64,000 nt of DNA from Leptodactylus fallax (taxonomy: Eukaryota; Chordata; Amphibia; Anura; Leptodactylidae): assembly GCA_947044405.1 (NCBI GenBank), contig CAMRHE010000332.1, positions 434,001 to 498,000 on the forward strand, in the 5' to 3' direction. The position numbers were made by a program, and so were the translations under genes. Below the pieces are notes generated by a model. That model was not told where the DNA came from. It ran no database searches and saw only the letters and a program-made list of their open reading frames with translations. Of this stretch, positions 34,563 to 46,748 are shown piece by piece (the stretch's first letter is position 1; each line of letters opens with the position of its first letter).

Positions 34563-35410
34563 CACACACATGTGGACAAAATTGTTGGTACCCCTCATTT
34601 ATTGAAAGAAAACCCCACAATGGTCACAGAAATAACTTGAATCTGACAAAAGTAATAATATATAAAAATTCTATGAAAATGAACAAATGATAGTCAGACT
34701 TTGCTTTCCAACCAGGCTTCAACAGAATTTTTTTAAAAAAGAAAACTCATGAAACAGGCCTGGACAGAAATGATGGTTCCCTTAACGTAATATTTAGTTG
34801 CACAACCTTTTGAGGCAATCCCTGCAATCAGACGATTCCTGTAACTGTCAATGAGACTTCTGCACCTCTCAGCAGGGATTTTGGCCACTCCTCATGAGCA
34901 AACTGCTCCAGTTGTCTCGGGTGTGAAGGGGGCCTTTTCCAGACGGCATGTTTCAGCTCCTTCCAAAGATGCTCAATAGGATTTAGGTCAGGGCTCATAG
35001 AAGGCCACTTCAGAATAGTCCAATGTTTTCCTCTTAGCCATTCTTGGGTATTTTTAGCTGTGTTTTGGGTCATTATCCTGTTGCAAGACCCATGACCTGC
35101 GACTGAGACCAAGCTTTCTGACACTGGGCAGCACATTTCTCTCTAGAATCCCTTGATAGTCTTGAGATTTCATTGTACCCTGCACAGATTCAGCAAAGCA
35201 GCCCCAGAACATAACAGAGCCTCCTCCATAGAGCTGATGTGCCTTGCCATAAATTTCGATTTTTGTCTCATCTGTCCATAGGACATTCTCCCAGAAGCTT
35301 TGTGGCTTGTCAACATGTAGTTTGGCAAATTACTTTTGTCAGATTCAAATTATTTCTGTGGCCATTGTGGGTTTTTCTTTCATTAAACGAGGGGTACCAA
35401 CAATTTTGAC
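34563..35410 (-). mobile_element. Tc1 element, sister copy of 28297-29228
   Basis: Begins CACACACATGTGGACAAAATTG and is followed by the same sequence as 28297-29228, including [19 protein letters not shown] on the minus strand. Its right end stops inside the terminal repeat (ACCAACAATTTTGAC), so the last bases are lost. A short deletion lies near 35190-35230. Confidence 0.82.
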
Positions 35411-35696
35411 AATTTGGAGGGATTTAGCCTCAAAGGCGGCAACCTCCTGGAATCCACAGCGGTGTTGGTGGTACTGGGTGCCAAAGAAGCAGCATATCAG
35501 ACGGTTTAAATCCAAAGTAAATGGCTTTATTCAGCTTACAAATGGAAGAGGAACAAAAATAACAAACAGCCTAGCCCACACATAGGGCTCACTGCTTGAG
35601 CCCTGACTAGCCTCTGATGGCGTTGTTGTTATATCAGCATTTGGGGCCCCCGCTTTTAATTTTGCCCATGGCCAAAGTTTGTCTAAAACTGGCCCT
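35411..35696 (+). other. Intergenic spacer, no gene seen
   Basis: Unrecognised non-coding DNA between the truncated Tc1 end and the minisatellite. Confidence 0.4.
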
Positions 35697-35995
35697 GCAC
35701 ACACAGCTCTGCTCCATACACATCATACACACACGGTCCTGCACCGTACACATCGCACACACACGGCTCTGCTCCATACACAGCTCTGTTCCATACACAT
35801 CATACAGCTCTGCTCCATACACAGCGTACACACACGGTCCTGCACCGTACACATCGCACACACGGCTCTGCTCCATACACGTCATACACACACAGCTCTG
35901 CTCCATACACATCATACACACACAGCTCTGCTGCATACACATCATACACACACAGCTCTGCTCCATACACGTCATACACACACAGCTCTGCTACA
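35697..35995. repeat. About 30-bp minisatellite upstream of gene C
   Basis: Roughly ten copies of a unit containing CAGCTCTGCTCCATACACA and CATCATACACAC. A trace of the same unit (CACACGGCTCTGCTACATCC) sits at the same place in front of gene B (17145-17165). The array is therefore an expansion of promoter-proximal sequence. Open frames through it (35617-36086) are repeat artefacts. Confidence 0.85.
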
Positions 35996-36247
35996 TCCTC
36001 TCTGTAACTACATCCTGATCCTGACACGCACACTTCAGCTCATCCTGCACAGCAATCCTGTATATTCTCAGCACATAACCCGTTAACACCTCAACACATG
36101 ATCCCCTCACTCCTCCCACATATGTGGCTGACCACATGACTGTGACATCATCACAGGTCCTTCAGTTCCTCTAGTAGTACAGTCTGACTCCTCCCACACA
36201 GTAGGATTTCTCTGTCATATGCACAATATTCAGCTATACAGGTGGAG
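35985..36247 (+). promoter_or_regulatory. Putative promoter and first (untranslated) exon of gene C
   Basis: Homologous to 17157-17366. It shares AACTACATCCTGATCCTGAC, ACTTCAGCTCATCC, CTCACTCCTCCCACA, GACTGTGACATCATCACAGG, and ends GGTGGAG/GTATGTG. The donor sequence with its flank AGGTGGAGGTATGTGTATAT recurs at 36281-36300 and 49496-49515. Splicing to exon 1 at 50439 would have to cross 14 kb of nested transposons. Confidence 0.6.
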
Positions 36248-36289
36248 GTATGTGTATATATATATATATCTATAGTATACAGGTGGAGG

Positions 36290-36573
36290 TATGTGTATAT
36301 TTATTTTATGTATTTATTATGCTTACTTATATAGCACCATCATATTCCGCAGCGCTTTACAGATATTGTCAGTCACTGTCCCATATAGGGCTCACAATCT
36401 ATATTCCTTATCAGTATGTCTTTGGAGTGTGGGAGGAAACCGGAGTACCCGGAGGAAACCCACACGGGGAGAACATACAAACTCCTTGCAGATGTTGTCC
36501 TTGGCAGGATTCGAACCCAGGACTCCGGCCCTGCAAGGCTGCAGTGCTAACCACTGAGCCACCGTGCTGTCCC
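36290..36573 (-). mobile_element. tRNA-derived SINE, minus strand
   Basis: Read on the minus strand it starts GGACAGCACGGTGGCTCAGT, with a box A-like GGCTCAGTGG and a box B GGTTCGAATCC. These are the internal Pol III promoter elements of a tRNA head. The body holds GGTTTCCTCCGGGTACTCC, a core shared by fish and amphibian V-SINE/DANA-type elements. The 3' end reads GCGCTGCGGAATATGATGG and then an AT-rich tail. Flanking duplications are obscured by microsatellites. Confidence 0.85.
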
Positions 36574-36618
36574 TATATATCTATCTATATATAGCGTATA
36601 TATATATATATATATAGA

Positions 36619-36649
<31 letters not shown>

Positions 36650-36666
36650 ATATATATAGATATAGA

Positions 36667-36697
<31 letters not shown>

Positions 36698-36753
36698 AGA
36701 TATAGATATAGATATAGATATATAGATATAGATATAGATATAGATATAGATAT

Positions 36754-36802
<49 letters not shown>

Positions 36803-36812
36803 TATACACACA
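36574..36812. repeat. TATAGA/TA microsatellite
   Basis: About 240 bp of TATATA and TATAGA units. Open frames of repeated Ile/Tyr/Ser on the minus strand are artefacts of this repeat. Confidence 0.95.
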
Positions 36813-37207
36813 CAGTGTCATGCAAAAGTTTGGACACCCCTGGTCAAAATGACTGTTATTGTGAACAGATAAGCAAGTTGAAGATAAAATGATCTTCAAA
36901 AGCCATAACATTACAGATTCCCAATGTATCTTTTGGAAGAAAAAAAAATATTTTCATATTTTACATTTTCAAAATAACAAAAAATGTAAATGCTTTTCAA
37001 TTCTTCAAGAGTCTTTCAATTCATGTTTGAGGGATTTTCATCCATTCTTCCTTGGAAAAGTCTTCCTTACCCTGCTCTTTCGAGGTCTAGCCACAGATGT
37101 TCAATGATGTTCAGATCAGGGGACTGTGAGGGCCATTGTAAAACCTTTTTAGGTAGTCTATGGTGGATTATGACGTGTGTTTAGGACCATTATCAATTTG
37201 TAAAAGC

Positions 37208-37464
37208 CGTCCTTCTCCTCTTCCTCCTCCTCTTCCTCCTCATCCTCATCCTCTTCGTCCTCATCCTCTTCTTCGTCCTCCTCCTCATCCTTTTCCTCGT
37301 CCTCATCCCCTTCCTCTTCGTCCTCATCCTCTTCCTCTTCGTCCTCATCCTCCCCCTCTTCCTCCTCATCCTCCTCCTCTTCCTCCTCATCCTCCTCCTC
37401 TTCCTCTTCGTCCTCATCTTCCTCCTCTTCCTACTCATCCTCCTCCTCTTTCTCTTTCTCCTCT
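37208..37464. repeat. CCT/CTT-rich microsatellite
   Basis: About 257 bp of pyrimidine-only triplets (CTC, TTC, CCT, with TCG and CAT interruptions) inside the Tc1 transposase region. The strong purine/pyrimidine strand bias could favour triplex formation. Confidence 0.9.
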
Positions 37465-38158
37465 TTTCAATTTCAGCTTTTTTACAGATTGTGTTATGTT
37501 TGCTTCAAGAATTTGCTAAAATTTCATTGACTCCATTCTTCCCTCTACCCGTGAAATGTTCCCCATGCCATGGGCTGCAACACAACCCCAAAGCATGATT
37601 GATCCACCCCCATGCTTAATGGTTGGATAGATGTTCTTTTCCTGAAATTCTGTTCCCTTTTTTTCTCCAAACATCATTTTTCTATTGTAACCTCATCGGT
37701 CCACAGGACTTGTTTCTAAAATACATCAGGCTTGTTTGGAAAATTCTGACGCTGAATTTTATGGTGAGGACGCAGGAGAGGTTTTCTTCTGATGACTCTT
37801 CCATGAAGGCCATATTTGTGCAGGTGTCGCTGAAGATTAGAACAATGTACCACAACTCCAGAGTCTGCTAAATCTTCCTGAAGGTCTTTTGCAGTCAAGC
37901 AGGGATCTGATTTGCCACTCTGGCAATCCTACGAGCAGCTGTCTCTGATATTTTTCTTGGTCTTCCAGACCTTATCTTGACCTTAACTGTTCCTGGTAAC
38001 TGCCATTTGTTAATTACATTTCGAACTGAGGAAAAGGCAACTTGAAAATGCTTTGCTATCTTCTTATAGCCTTCTCCTGCTTTGTGGCCTCCACTATTTT
38101 CAGAGTGCTAGGCAGCTGCTTAGAAGAACCCATGGCTGCTGTTTTTTGGCACAAGGTT

Positions 38159-38739
38159 TGCAAAATAATAACTGTCCGTAAACTGTAAAATAGTCTACAA
38201 TTGAATGAAATCCTTACTCACGTGTTGACCCCTAAGGTAACATTATTGGAGGACTCAGCTTCTTATAAAACATGGAGATTTATTGAAACCTTCATGGAAA
38301 AACAGATACATGGAAAACTTCCAGCATAACAGAAACATCAGTCAATGTCTTACATTTCTTAGGAGAAGTGTAGTGTTAGGATTCTTCAAGGTGGTTCTCT
38401 TGCATCATCTTGGCTCATGCTTATTCATCAATGTGTGTTGGTCTTCTGCAGGACAATTCTGCCATATGTTCTTCCAGGGTCAGAGACAGGGACAGATCCC
38501 CACAGGGAGAGGGAGACCCCCACCGAGAGTGAGACACAGACATGTGTGTCTGTCAGTCATTTATATTCATGAAAGGGGGTGTTTCCCAACATCCTCATAC
38601 TTTCTACTACTGTATTTGGACAATACTAAAATAGTCATACCCTATTCATACCCATGCACCATAAGATACAAGAGCTTTGTCAGCAAAATACAATTAACCC
38701 TTAAAGGTCTTGAATATTGTAAAATAATATTATTTAACA
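38159..38739 (-). repeat. 3' LTR of the gag-only element
   Basis: A direct copy of 48569-49149. It starts TGCAAAATAAT here, where the other copy has TGTAAAATAAT, and ends TATTTAACA. Open frames in it (38283-38753, 48693-49214) are read through the LTR and are not genes. Confidence 0.9.
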
Positions 38740-38751
38740 TTTCCCCCTCTT

Positions 38752-39897
38752 GAGGGTGATATACATCTGTTTGAACCCTCAAGATACATATCATTAGACA
38801 ATATTCATTAGACTACATCTTCTTTCCTCTTTTTGGATACTAGAACTTAATTTTCAGAAATAAATTAATTGTTCATATAATAATAATTTTATCAAATTGC
38901 AATAAATTTTGACATTAATAAATGTTATGGATAACCGTGATCAAATATGAAAATTATTTGATATACTAACTAAACTAGACTTCTAGTCGTCTTTCATCGT
39001 CTTCTTCTGGTCATCTTCTTCTGTCATAATGGAAGGTTTAACACAAATGTTCATTGTTGAAGGTTTTGACTTGTTAACGTAAAGTCCTTTAGTTTATAGA
39101 TTTCCGTCATGTTGTGCAGATATTATCACATTGTCCAATAAAGTTCATATTATGAAGATATTGATATAGCAACACAGTCCATATATTAAGTATGTATTCC
39201 TTATGATAACTTGTCATGAGACACAGACTGTAGTGACATTCTTCTTCTTTCCTTTGACCACTTGTCAATTGTGACACTTCTGAGGCATCACTGCAAAGTG
39301 TTAATTTTGACACGCATTTCTGCTGCTTATTCACTTCAGCTCATTTAACAGTCTCAAATAAAGAATATATGTGGTAGGGTTCATAATCAATTACCCTATT
39401 GCTTACCAAGCAACTTTCCTTGAAGTTTTTCAGTTGATGGGACTCCATAAGAATGTTGATGAAGAACAATCTTTATAACTCAGTCCAATTATCATCAATG
39501 TTTCCAAACTCCAGTAATAATTTTTATCAGTAACTGTTAAATTATGAACACAGTCTTTGCCATAAGCTTACATGTGTAGCTTTAATACCTTTTAAGTTGT
39601 TTCTTTCTGCACATCTTTTTCTTCTTGTAACTGTCAAAGTCTTTTATTAATATTTGATATCAAACTTTATCATAATCTTGGACTTGATTGAAGATAAATT
39701 TCCCTATGCCTAATATTCACCCAAATTTGGTGATTTACTACCATAATAATATCACAGTGTACCATATCATTTCATAATAATAATTATCTTTATATGCCAA
39801 ATATTAATATGATAATAACAATTATTGACTTTCATATTTTATCAAATGATCACACAATACTCCTTTGGATACAATAATACATATATATATATATATA
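38752..39897 (-). other. Internal region of the LTR element, non-coding
   Basis: AT-rich, with no open frame above about 75 codons on either strand and no RT motifs. It occupies the place where pol would be expected in an autonomous element. Confidence 0.6.
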
Positions 39898-39899
39898 TA

Positions 39900-41498
39900 C
39901 AGTCATATGAAAAAGTTTGGGCACCCCTATTAATCTTAATCATTTTTAGTTCTAAATATTTGGGTGTTTGCAACAGCCATTTCAATTTGATATATCTAAT
40001 AACTGATGGACACAGTAATATTTCAGGATTGAAATGAGGTTTATTGTACTAACAGAAAATGTGCAATATGCATTAAACCAAAATTTGACCGGTGCAAAAA
40101 TTTGGGTACCCTTATCATTTTATTGATTTGAATACTCCTAACTACTTTTTACTGACTTACTGAAGCACAAAATTGGTTTTGTAACCTCACTGAGCTTTGA
40201 ACTTCATAGCCAGGTGTATCCAATCATGAGAAAAGGTATTTAAGGTGGCCAATTGCAAGTTGTTCTCCTATTTGAATCTCCTCTGAAGAGTGGCATCATG
40301 GGCTCCTCAAAACAACTCTCAAATGATCTGAAAACAAAGATTGTTCAACATAGTTGTTCAGGGGAAGGATACAAAAAGTTGTCTCAGAGATTTAACCTGT
40401 CAGTTTCCACTGTGAGGAACATAGTAAGGAAATGGAAGACCACAGGGACAGTTCTTGTTAAGCCCAGAAGTGGCAGGCCAAGAAAAATATCAGAAAGGCA
40501 GAGAAGAAGAATGGTGAGAACAGTCAAGGACAATCCACAGACCACCTCCAAAGAGCTGCAGCATCATCTTGCTGCAGATGGTGTCACTGTGCATCGGTCA
40601 ACAATACAGCACACTTTGCACAAGGAGAAGCTGTATGGGAGAGTGATGCGAAAGAAGCCGTTTCTGAAAGCACGCCACAAACAGAGTCGCCTGAGGTATG
40701 CAAAAGCACATTTGGACAAGCCAGCTTCATTTTGGAAGAAGGTCCTGTGGACTGATGAAACAAAGATTGAGTTGTTTGGTCATACAAAAAGGCGTTATGC
40801 ATGGCGTCAAAAAAACACAGCATTCCAAGAAAAACACTTGCTACCCACTGTAACATTTGGTGGAGGTTCCATCATGCTTTGGGGCTGTGTGGCCAATGCC
40901 GGCACCGGGAATCTTGTTAAAGTTGAGGGTCGCATGGATTCAACTCAGTATCAGCAGATTCTTGAGAATAATGTACAAGAATCAGTGACGAATTTGAAGT
41001 TACGCCGGGGATGGATATTTCAGCAAGACAATGATCCAAATCTACTCAGGCATTCATGCAGAGGAACAATTACAATGTTCTGGAATGGCCATCCCAGTCC
41101 CCAGACCTGAATATCATTGAACATCTGTGGGATAATTTGAAGCCGGCTGTCCATGCTCGGCGACCATCAAATGGTCAAAAATACCTTCATCCAGGATCCA
41201 GGAACTGATTAAAAGCTACAGGAAGCGACTAGAGGCTGTTATTTTTGCAAAAGGAGGATCTACTAAATATTAATGTCACTTTTCTGTTGAGGTGCCCATA
41301 CTTTTGCACCGGTCAAATTTTGGTTTAATGCATATTGCACATTTACTGTTAGTACAATAAACCTCATTTCAATCCTGAAATATTACTGTGTCCATCAGTT
41401 ATTAAATATATCAAATTGAAATGGCTGTTGCAAACACCCAAATATTTAGAACTAAAAATGATTAAGATTAATAGGGGTGCCCAAACTTTTTCATATGA

Positions 41499-41501
<3 letters not shown>
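39900..41501 (+). mobile_element. 1.6-kb Tc1 element nested in the LTR element
   Basis: The termini CAGTCATATGAAAAAGTTTG and inverse are nearly perfect inverted repeats of about 210 bp, flanked by TA within short TA runs. The two arms are far better preserved than in the other Tc1 copies, which fits a young insertion. Confidence 0.93.
40298..41273 (+). pseudogene. Tc1 transposase, almost complete, frameshifted
   Basis: Start at Met 40298 (MGSSKQLSNDLKTKIVQH). The N-terminal paired-like helix-turn-helix region (YKKLSQRFNLSVSTVRNIV) is followed by a GRPRK AT-hook-like motif and a second helix-turn-helix. The DDE domain has the first Asp in [13 protein letters not shown], the block GGGSIMLWGCV, and the second Asp in IFQQDNDP. 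A frame change at about 41040 moves the rest (PDLNIIEHLWDNL, holding the final Glu) to another frame, and a further shift occurs near 41170. The stop is at 41271-41273. The enzyme would cut and paste at TA; as it stands it is inactive. Confidence 0.88.
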
Positions 41502-41533
<32 letters not shown>

Positions 41534-42638
41534 TACCTTATATATATCAACATATATACTTTAGTTCACTTGTGATGACAAATTGCAACATAATCTTGAA
41601 ACATAATGTGATTTCATTATTAATTACCATTTTATAGAGAATCACAATATTTATTCTTTGATTATAACTTAGCATAAATATACTAAACATCAATATGTTC
41701 CAATATAATGTGTTATCATACTTATTCATAATTTTTAACATACAATCACTTTGCTATCCTTTTTAATAAAGAAATACCTTTATATTTTACTAAATGTTAT
41801 TCCCCTTACGTCCGACAGCAGCACAATATGGGGTATCTCTGCCCCTGTGTGTTGTTTAGGACAGGTGGAACCTTTAATTAGCACCAAAAAGGTGCCTCCT
41901 ACTAGCCCTATAAGAGGGCACAAGAGACCTCCCTCCACTGTGTTTTTTTTTCTGTCCTGTGTGGAACAGGTGGACGGAGGTCTCTTGTGACCTCCCGTTG
42001 CTAGGGGTTTTATTTACTCCTGGCTTACCTTTTTGGGGTACCTCGGTCCCAAAGAGAAAACCTCCGGTCCTTCGGGCCTTCGGGCCTTCGCACCGCAGCG
42101 CAGCGTTATCCGGCATCCATCTGCAGGCAGTGCGATCCCGGAAGTAAGCGGGGAACCTCCTCGGCCGGAACTTTTCTCCGGTCCCGTGTTCCCAGGGGAA
42201 GGAAGCCTTTGCGCACCACCGTGCCCTACTTCCGGTTTTCTCGGAAAAAGTGCGGTAAGTTTGGAAATTTAAAATTTAAAGGCAAAATATAGAATTGATT
42301 TTTGCTGCTTGTATTTTGAGCCTCTGGCTTAGGCTTATGCTCCTCTATGTTCCATTATGGCGTTTGACTTGTTTTGGTGCTGTATAAATGTTTCTTTGCT
42401 GGCTTCCTCCCCTCGCTGCTGGATTACATTTAAAAGGTCTGAATGCAGTCCTTTATTTGTTGAGTGAGTGGTTTCTAGCTCCTCTGCTGCGGGTTGCGGT
42501 GGCTGGTTTTTTTTCTGACGGTTTTTTTCTCTCTTCAAGTGACCGATTCAAAAAAAAAAAAAAGGTACCCCTTGGGTTTTTATGCAATGCTTGGCGATCT
42601 TCCCTGTTTCAGTGTCACGTGGCTGTTTGATGTTTCAG

Positions 42639-43100
42639 ATGTCATCTTCTGCATCACGTAATGGCGATGCGCTTAGGAGGAAAAATTCCTCTAAACTTGA
42701 AACACCCAATGTGTTTGGATTGCAATACCCCTTTACCTGACGGCTATGATTTTACCCGCTGTCACCAGTGTCGCGGACCTCCGCCGGAAGTACCTTCTAT
42801 AAGAGGTTGTTACTTGGGTAAAGGACTATATGAGGAGTCTCTTAAAGGAGATTCGTTCTTCCATCGCCCAGATTGCCAAGAGACCGCAGATTGAGACACA
42901 ATCTTCCTCACGGATCTCTGATGAAGATTATCAGATAGTGGACGAGACACTCTCATCTGACGATTCCACTGAAGATCCCAGCAGGCCGTGCTTCCACTCG
43001 AAAAATTAAGCTGGCTGCTGAAGTCCATCCGGTCTAAGGATCGTGATGTTGACGGGGAAGCCTCCGCGTCCACCTATAGAGGGCCTAGGGTCTTCCAATC
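42639..43100 (+). pseudogene. Truncated DIRS gag
   Basis: Begins at ATG 42639 (frame 1: MSSSAS) but shifts. The Cys motif CLDCNTPLPDGYDFTRCHQC is kept in the 42661-42894 frame. It ends at the deletion junction where GPRVFQ sequence meets RNase H. Confidence 0.75.
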
Positions 43101-43112
43101 CGGTCAGACAAC

Positions 43113-44690
43113 ATGACCACAGTGCTGTACGTGAACAGACAGGGAGGCACCAGATCACCAACCCTCCTTAGAGAGGCAGATCTGATATTTACATGGGCAG
43201 AGAAAAATCTAACCCATTTATCCGCAGTTCACATCAAGGGCTCCCTGAACATAGTAGCGGATCGGTTGAGTCGGGGTTATGCCATATCAGGAGAATGGTC
43301 ACTCAATCCAGAAGTCTTTCATCAGATTACCCTGAACAGGGGTCTTGCAGAAATAGACCTCATGGCAACCCGACTCAACGCCAAGGTGGAGAAGTTCTGT
43401 TCCCTTTACCAGGAGGACAATCCCTTGGCAGTGGATGCCCTGTCCATCCCTTGGAGGTCCAGGCTGGCATACATCTTCCCTCCAATTTCAATGATACCAA
43501 AGGTATTAATGAAAATCAGACAGGACCAAGTCTCTGTGATAGCCATCATTCCATTCTGGCCAAAAAGAGCTTGGTTTTTCCCAACTCATGGAGATGAGTC
43601 GAGGGATATATTGGAGGCTTCCCCCCATCCAGAACCTGGTTTCCCAAGGATCTCTGAAGTGCCAGGATCTCTGGAGATTCAACCTGACAGCCTGGAGGTT
43701 GAGCAGTCCCTACAGCAGGATAGAGGACTGTCAGAGGCCGTCCTGAAGACCCTTTATTCTGCAAGAGCAGAATCTACCAATAAGAACTACCAGAGGACAG
43801 CCAAGATTTTCATGGAGTGGTGCTCCAAGAAGGGGATTAATAATCTAGAACCTTCAACGGCTGATATTTTCTTCAGGACGGTTTGGATAAGGGCCTTGCC
43901 CCTGCCACTTTGAAAGTGCAGATTGCGGCCCTCTCCGCTCATTTGAACAGACGTCTGTCTCAGGATCCTCTGGTTGCAAGGTTCCTTAAAGGGGCAATGA
44001 GGCTAAAGCCCTCAGTATCATCCCCAGTGGGACCTTGCGGTAGTCATTACAGGCCTGTGCGGTCCTCCATTTGGACCCTTGGAGACTACGGAGATAAAAT
44101 ATTTAGCCTACAAAACCACTTTTTTGTTGGCTATTGTATCTGCCAAAGAGTAGGAGTGCTCCAGGCCCTCTCTTCTAGAGAACCGTACATTTTGTTTTTG
44201 CAGATAGGGTGCACCTTAGGTTTACCTGGGTTTATCCCTAAGGTCCCCTCATACTATAATAGCAATCAGCTAATTTCATTACCTGTGTTTTTCCCCTCTC
44301 CAACCTCTGAGGAGGAAGAAAAGCTCAACACCTTAGATGTGGTAAGGTGTCTGTGGATTTACCTTTTCCACACTCAACCGCTTAAGAAGGCCGAAAGCCT
44401 ACTAATTGATATGCAGGGTAAAAACAGTGGCCTCAAGGCTTCCAAGCCTACTCTATCCACATGGATCAAGGAGACCATTAAGTCTTCCTTTCTTATTCAG
44501 GAGTTATTCCCTCCAGTTTTTCTACGGCCACTCGACCTGGGTTGTCAACTTCTTTGGCTGAGTATCGGTCCTTACCATTGGACCAGATTTGTGCGGCTGC
44601 ATCATAGTCATCTCAGTTGACCTTTTGTTAAACATTATCATTGGACATCCGCAGTTTCCAGACAACTGCCTTTGGTCAGTCAGTCCTTGA
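43113..44690 (+). pseudogene. DIRS RNase H end and tyrosine recombinase, frameshifted
   Basis: From 43113: MTTVLYVNRQGG, then AVHIKGSLNIVADRLSRG and the conserved FPPISMIPKVLMKIRQDQ. The recombinase follows in shifted frames (RAESTNKNYQRTAKIFMEWC near 43760, LAPATLKVQIAALSAHL from 43890). The catalytic Arg block is damaged (YCICQRVGVLQALSS), and the HSTR and FVKHY blocks near 44520-44640 are broken. It cannot make an active recombinase. Confidence 0.8.
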
Positions 44691-45042
44691 CATTGTAAAG
44701 CGAGGAAACCCTCCCTAGGGGAATTACTTGCTATCTCCCCATATTGTGCTGCTGTCGGACGTAAGGGGAATCGTTGATTGTAATGTCAATCTGTATTCCC
44801 TTAGTCCAGACAGCAGCACAAGGCTTCCCTCCCTAGAAGCTTGTTTCCTGTTACTTTATAATTTACACAGTGGAGGGAGGTCTCTTGTGCCCTCTTATAG
44901 GGCTAGTAGGAGGCACCTTTTTGGTGCTAATTAAAGGTTCCACCTGTCCTAAACAACGCACAGGGGCAGAGATACCCCCCCCCCCCATATTGTGCTGCTG
45001 TCTGGACTAAGGGAATACAGATTGACATTACAATCAACGATT

Positions 45043-46748
45043 GTGCTCTTTATTTAAAACAGGATATTCAACCTTATTCTTTTAGTCAAAAAATATATGA
45101 ATAATCCCACATCTTACAATTGCTTTGTCCTTTTTTAACAACTGGCTCTTCTCAGAAAACTGTGACCTTTAACCTTTTAAATACCATCACTCCAAGAATA
45201 GTATAACTTGACACTTTGCAAAATGTGAACAACTTTTGACTCTGTTCAGAATAAAGTTTAAAATATACATCCTTTACCTAATTAAATGTGTATATTTTTG
45301 TGTAATGATTGTATATATGTAAACACATTAAACAACATATGAAATAAGTATTATAAAACGTAAATATTCCAAAATATGTCACATATTATAATCAGAAGTT
45401 TGCTAAATAAACAAAGAATATATCTCTTGATATAACTTCTCTTTGATCTTAATATTAATTGTCCTTTCATAAAGAAGATTAGCTTATCTCATTTACATAT
45501 AAGGCAATTATATTTTCCCAGCGTTTGTAGGTGCTGATTGTATATAAGTGTATGTGTGCCTTTGTAAGAATACATAACCAGTGATACCATAAGACAATCC
45601 TTGTTATAGATCATATCCAGCTTTACACACTATAAATAACATATTTATCATTCCTTGATAAAATTACCCCAATAAACCTTTTAACCAAATATACTGGAAA
45701 GCTATCTGTATTATCTTTGTATTCATGAACTAAGATGTCCATTCCATCTTCATGTCTTAGCAGCTGTCACTTACACTCAAACCTCATTTGTTTCTGTGGC
45801 TTTAAGAACATATGAGTTTAGATTTTCTGTTTTACATCATATGAGCTTCTTTTTGATGTATCTTAAATATTTCTGCTATTTCCCAATGAACATTCAATAA
45901 TGGATCACATAGAACAAAAAATAAATATAGACGTCTTTGGATGTGTTATACTTTCTCCTTGGATGCATCCTGGTTTTTTCTTTAGGCCTATTTTTAACAT
46001 CACAGAACTGCAGTTACATACATACATCGACACTTACACTTCACTACAATGGACCAACAGAATCACGTCACCATTTGTTCATTGTCAATCAACTGACCAC
46101 ACTTAAGTCACACTGATGCTCTCATGCTTTCAGAGTTTGCATGCTTACACAAAGTGGATTATACATGGAAAGACCACATGCAAAATTGTAAGTTATGTCT
46201 TATTTTCATTTAAATATGCATTGCTATAGTCACACCATATTAATCTGTTTATCAAATTAATTGTTAGACAATTCATGCATTTATTGGCCTATAATGAAAA
46301 ATTGATGAGTGATTCAACTGTTGCTTTTTCATATATGAAATATCTAAGGAGAAAAATAGATAAAATTTTAGCAGGAAAATCAAATTGATATGCTAACAAT
46401 TTGAACCAATGGAAAGTTTACTTTCTTGACTTCTAATACTATATGATCATATTATATATATATTTGTTTTGCACATTCTCTGTATCCAGAGTGGGATGTG
46501 AGCAAAATATATATATCACCACTTAACATAGTAACATCAAGTAACTTTTACTTGGCACTTATGTATATTATAATATGATGCATACATATAGTATTATTAT
46601 CAATATCAGAATCAGGACTAATTTATAAACATCACATAACTATCTGAATTATACCTGATCATTTTAATTTCTCCTCATATGAAAGATTCTTTCTGCAGCC
46701 TAACTAGTAAAATGATACCAATAGACAGTCATTAACATAGAGATATTT
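45043..46748 (-). other. Internal region of the LTR element, non-coding
   Basis: AT-rich sequence resuming after the DIRS insertion. No open frame with recognisable content was found on either strand. Confidence 0.55.

Larger units (their letters stand above)
41799..45042 (+). mobile_element. Internally deleted DIRS element nested in the LTR element
   Basis: The element spans ATTCCCCTTACGTCC (41799) to CAATCAACGATT (45042). The inverted ends pair (about 41805-41945 with 44865-45003), and an internal complementary region lies at about 44738-44819. The internal region reads AAGGGGAATCGTTG, which shows an ATT shared by both ends, the likely crossover trinucleotide. The gag start is joined directly to RNase H near 43100, so about 2 kb containing the RT is gone compared with 1911-7300. 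No target duplication is seen. Confidence 0.92.

Noticed and set aside
35617..36086. His/Thr-rich and Cys/Met-rich repeat proteins
   Set aside because: Translation of the 30-bp minisatellite in both strands; no start or splice context.
36547..36911. Ile/Tyr/Ser repeat proteins
   Set aside because: Translation of the TATAGA microsatellite.
37193..37438. Highly basic MRRKRR repeat protein
   Set aside because: Translation of the CT-rich microsatellite inside a Tc1 element.
38283..38753. 156-codon frame, repeated at 48693-49214
   Set aside because: It lies entirely in the LTRs (opposite strand to gag) and is explained by the LTR duplication.
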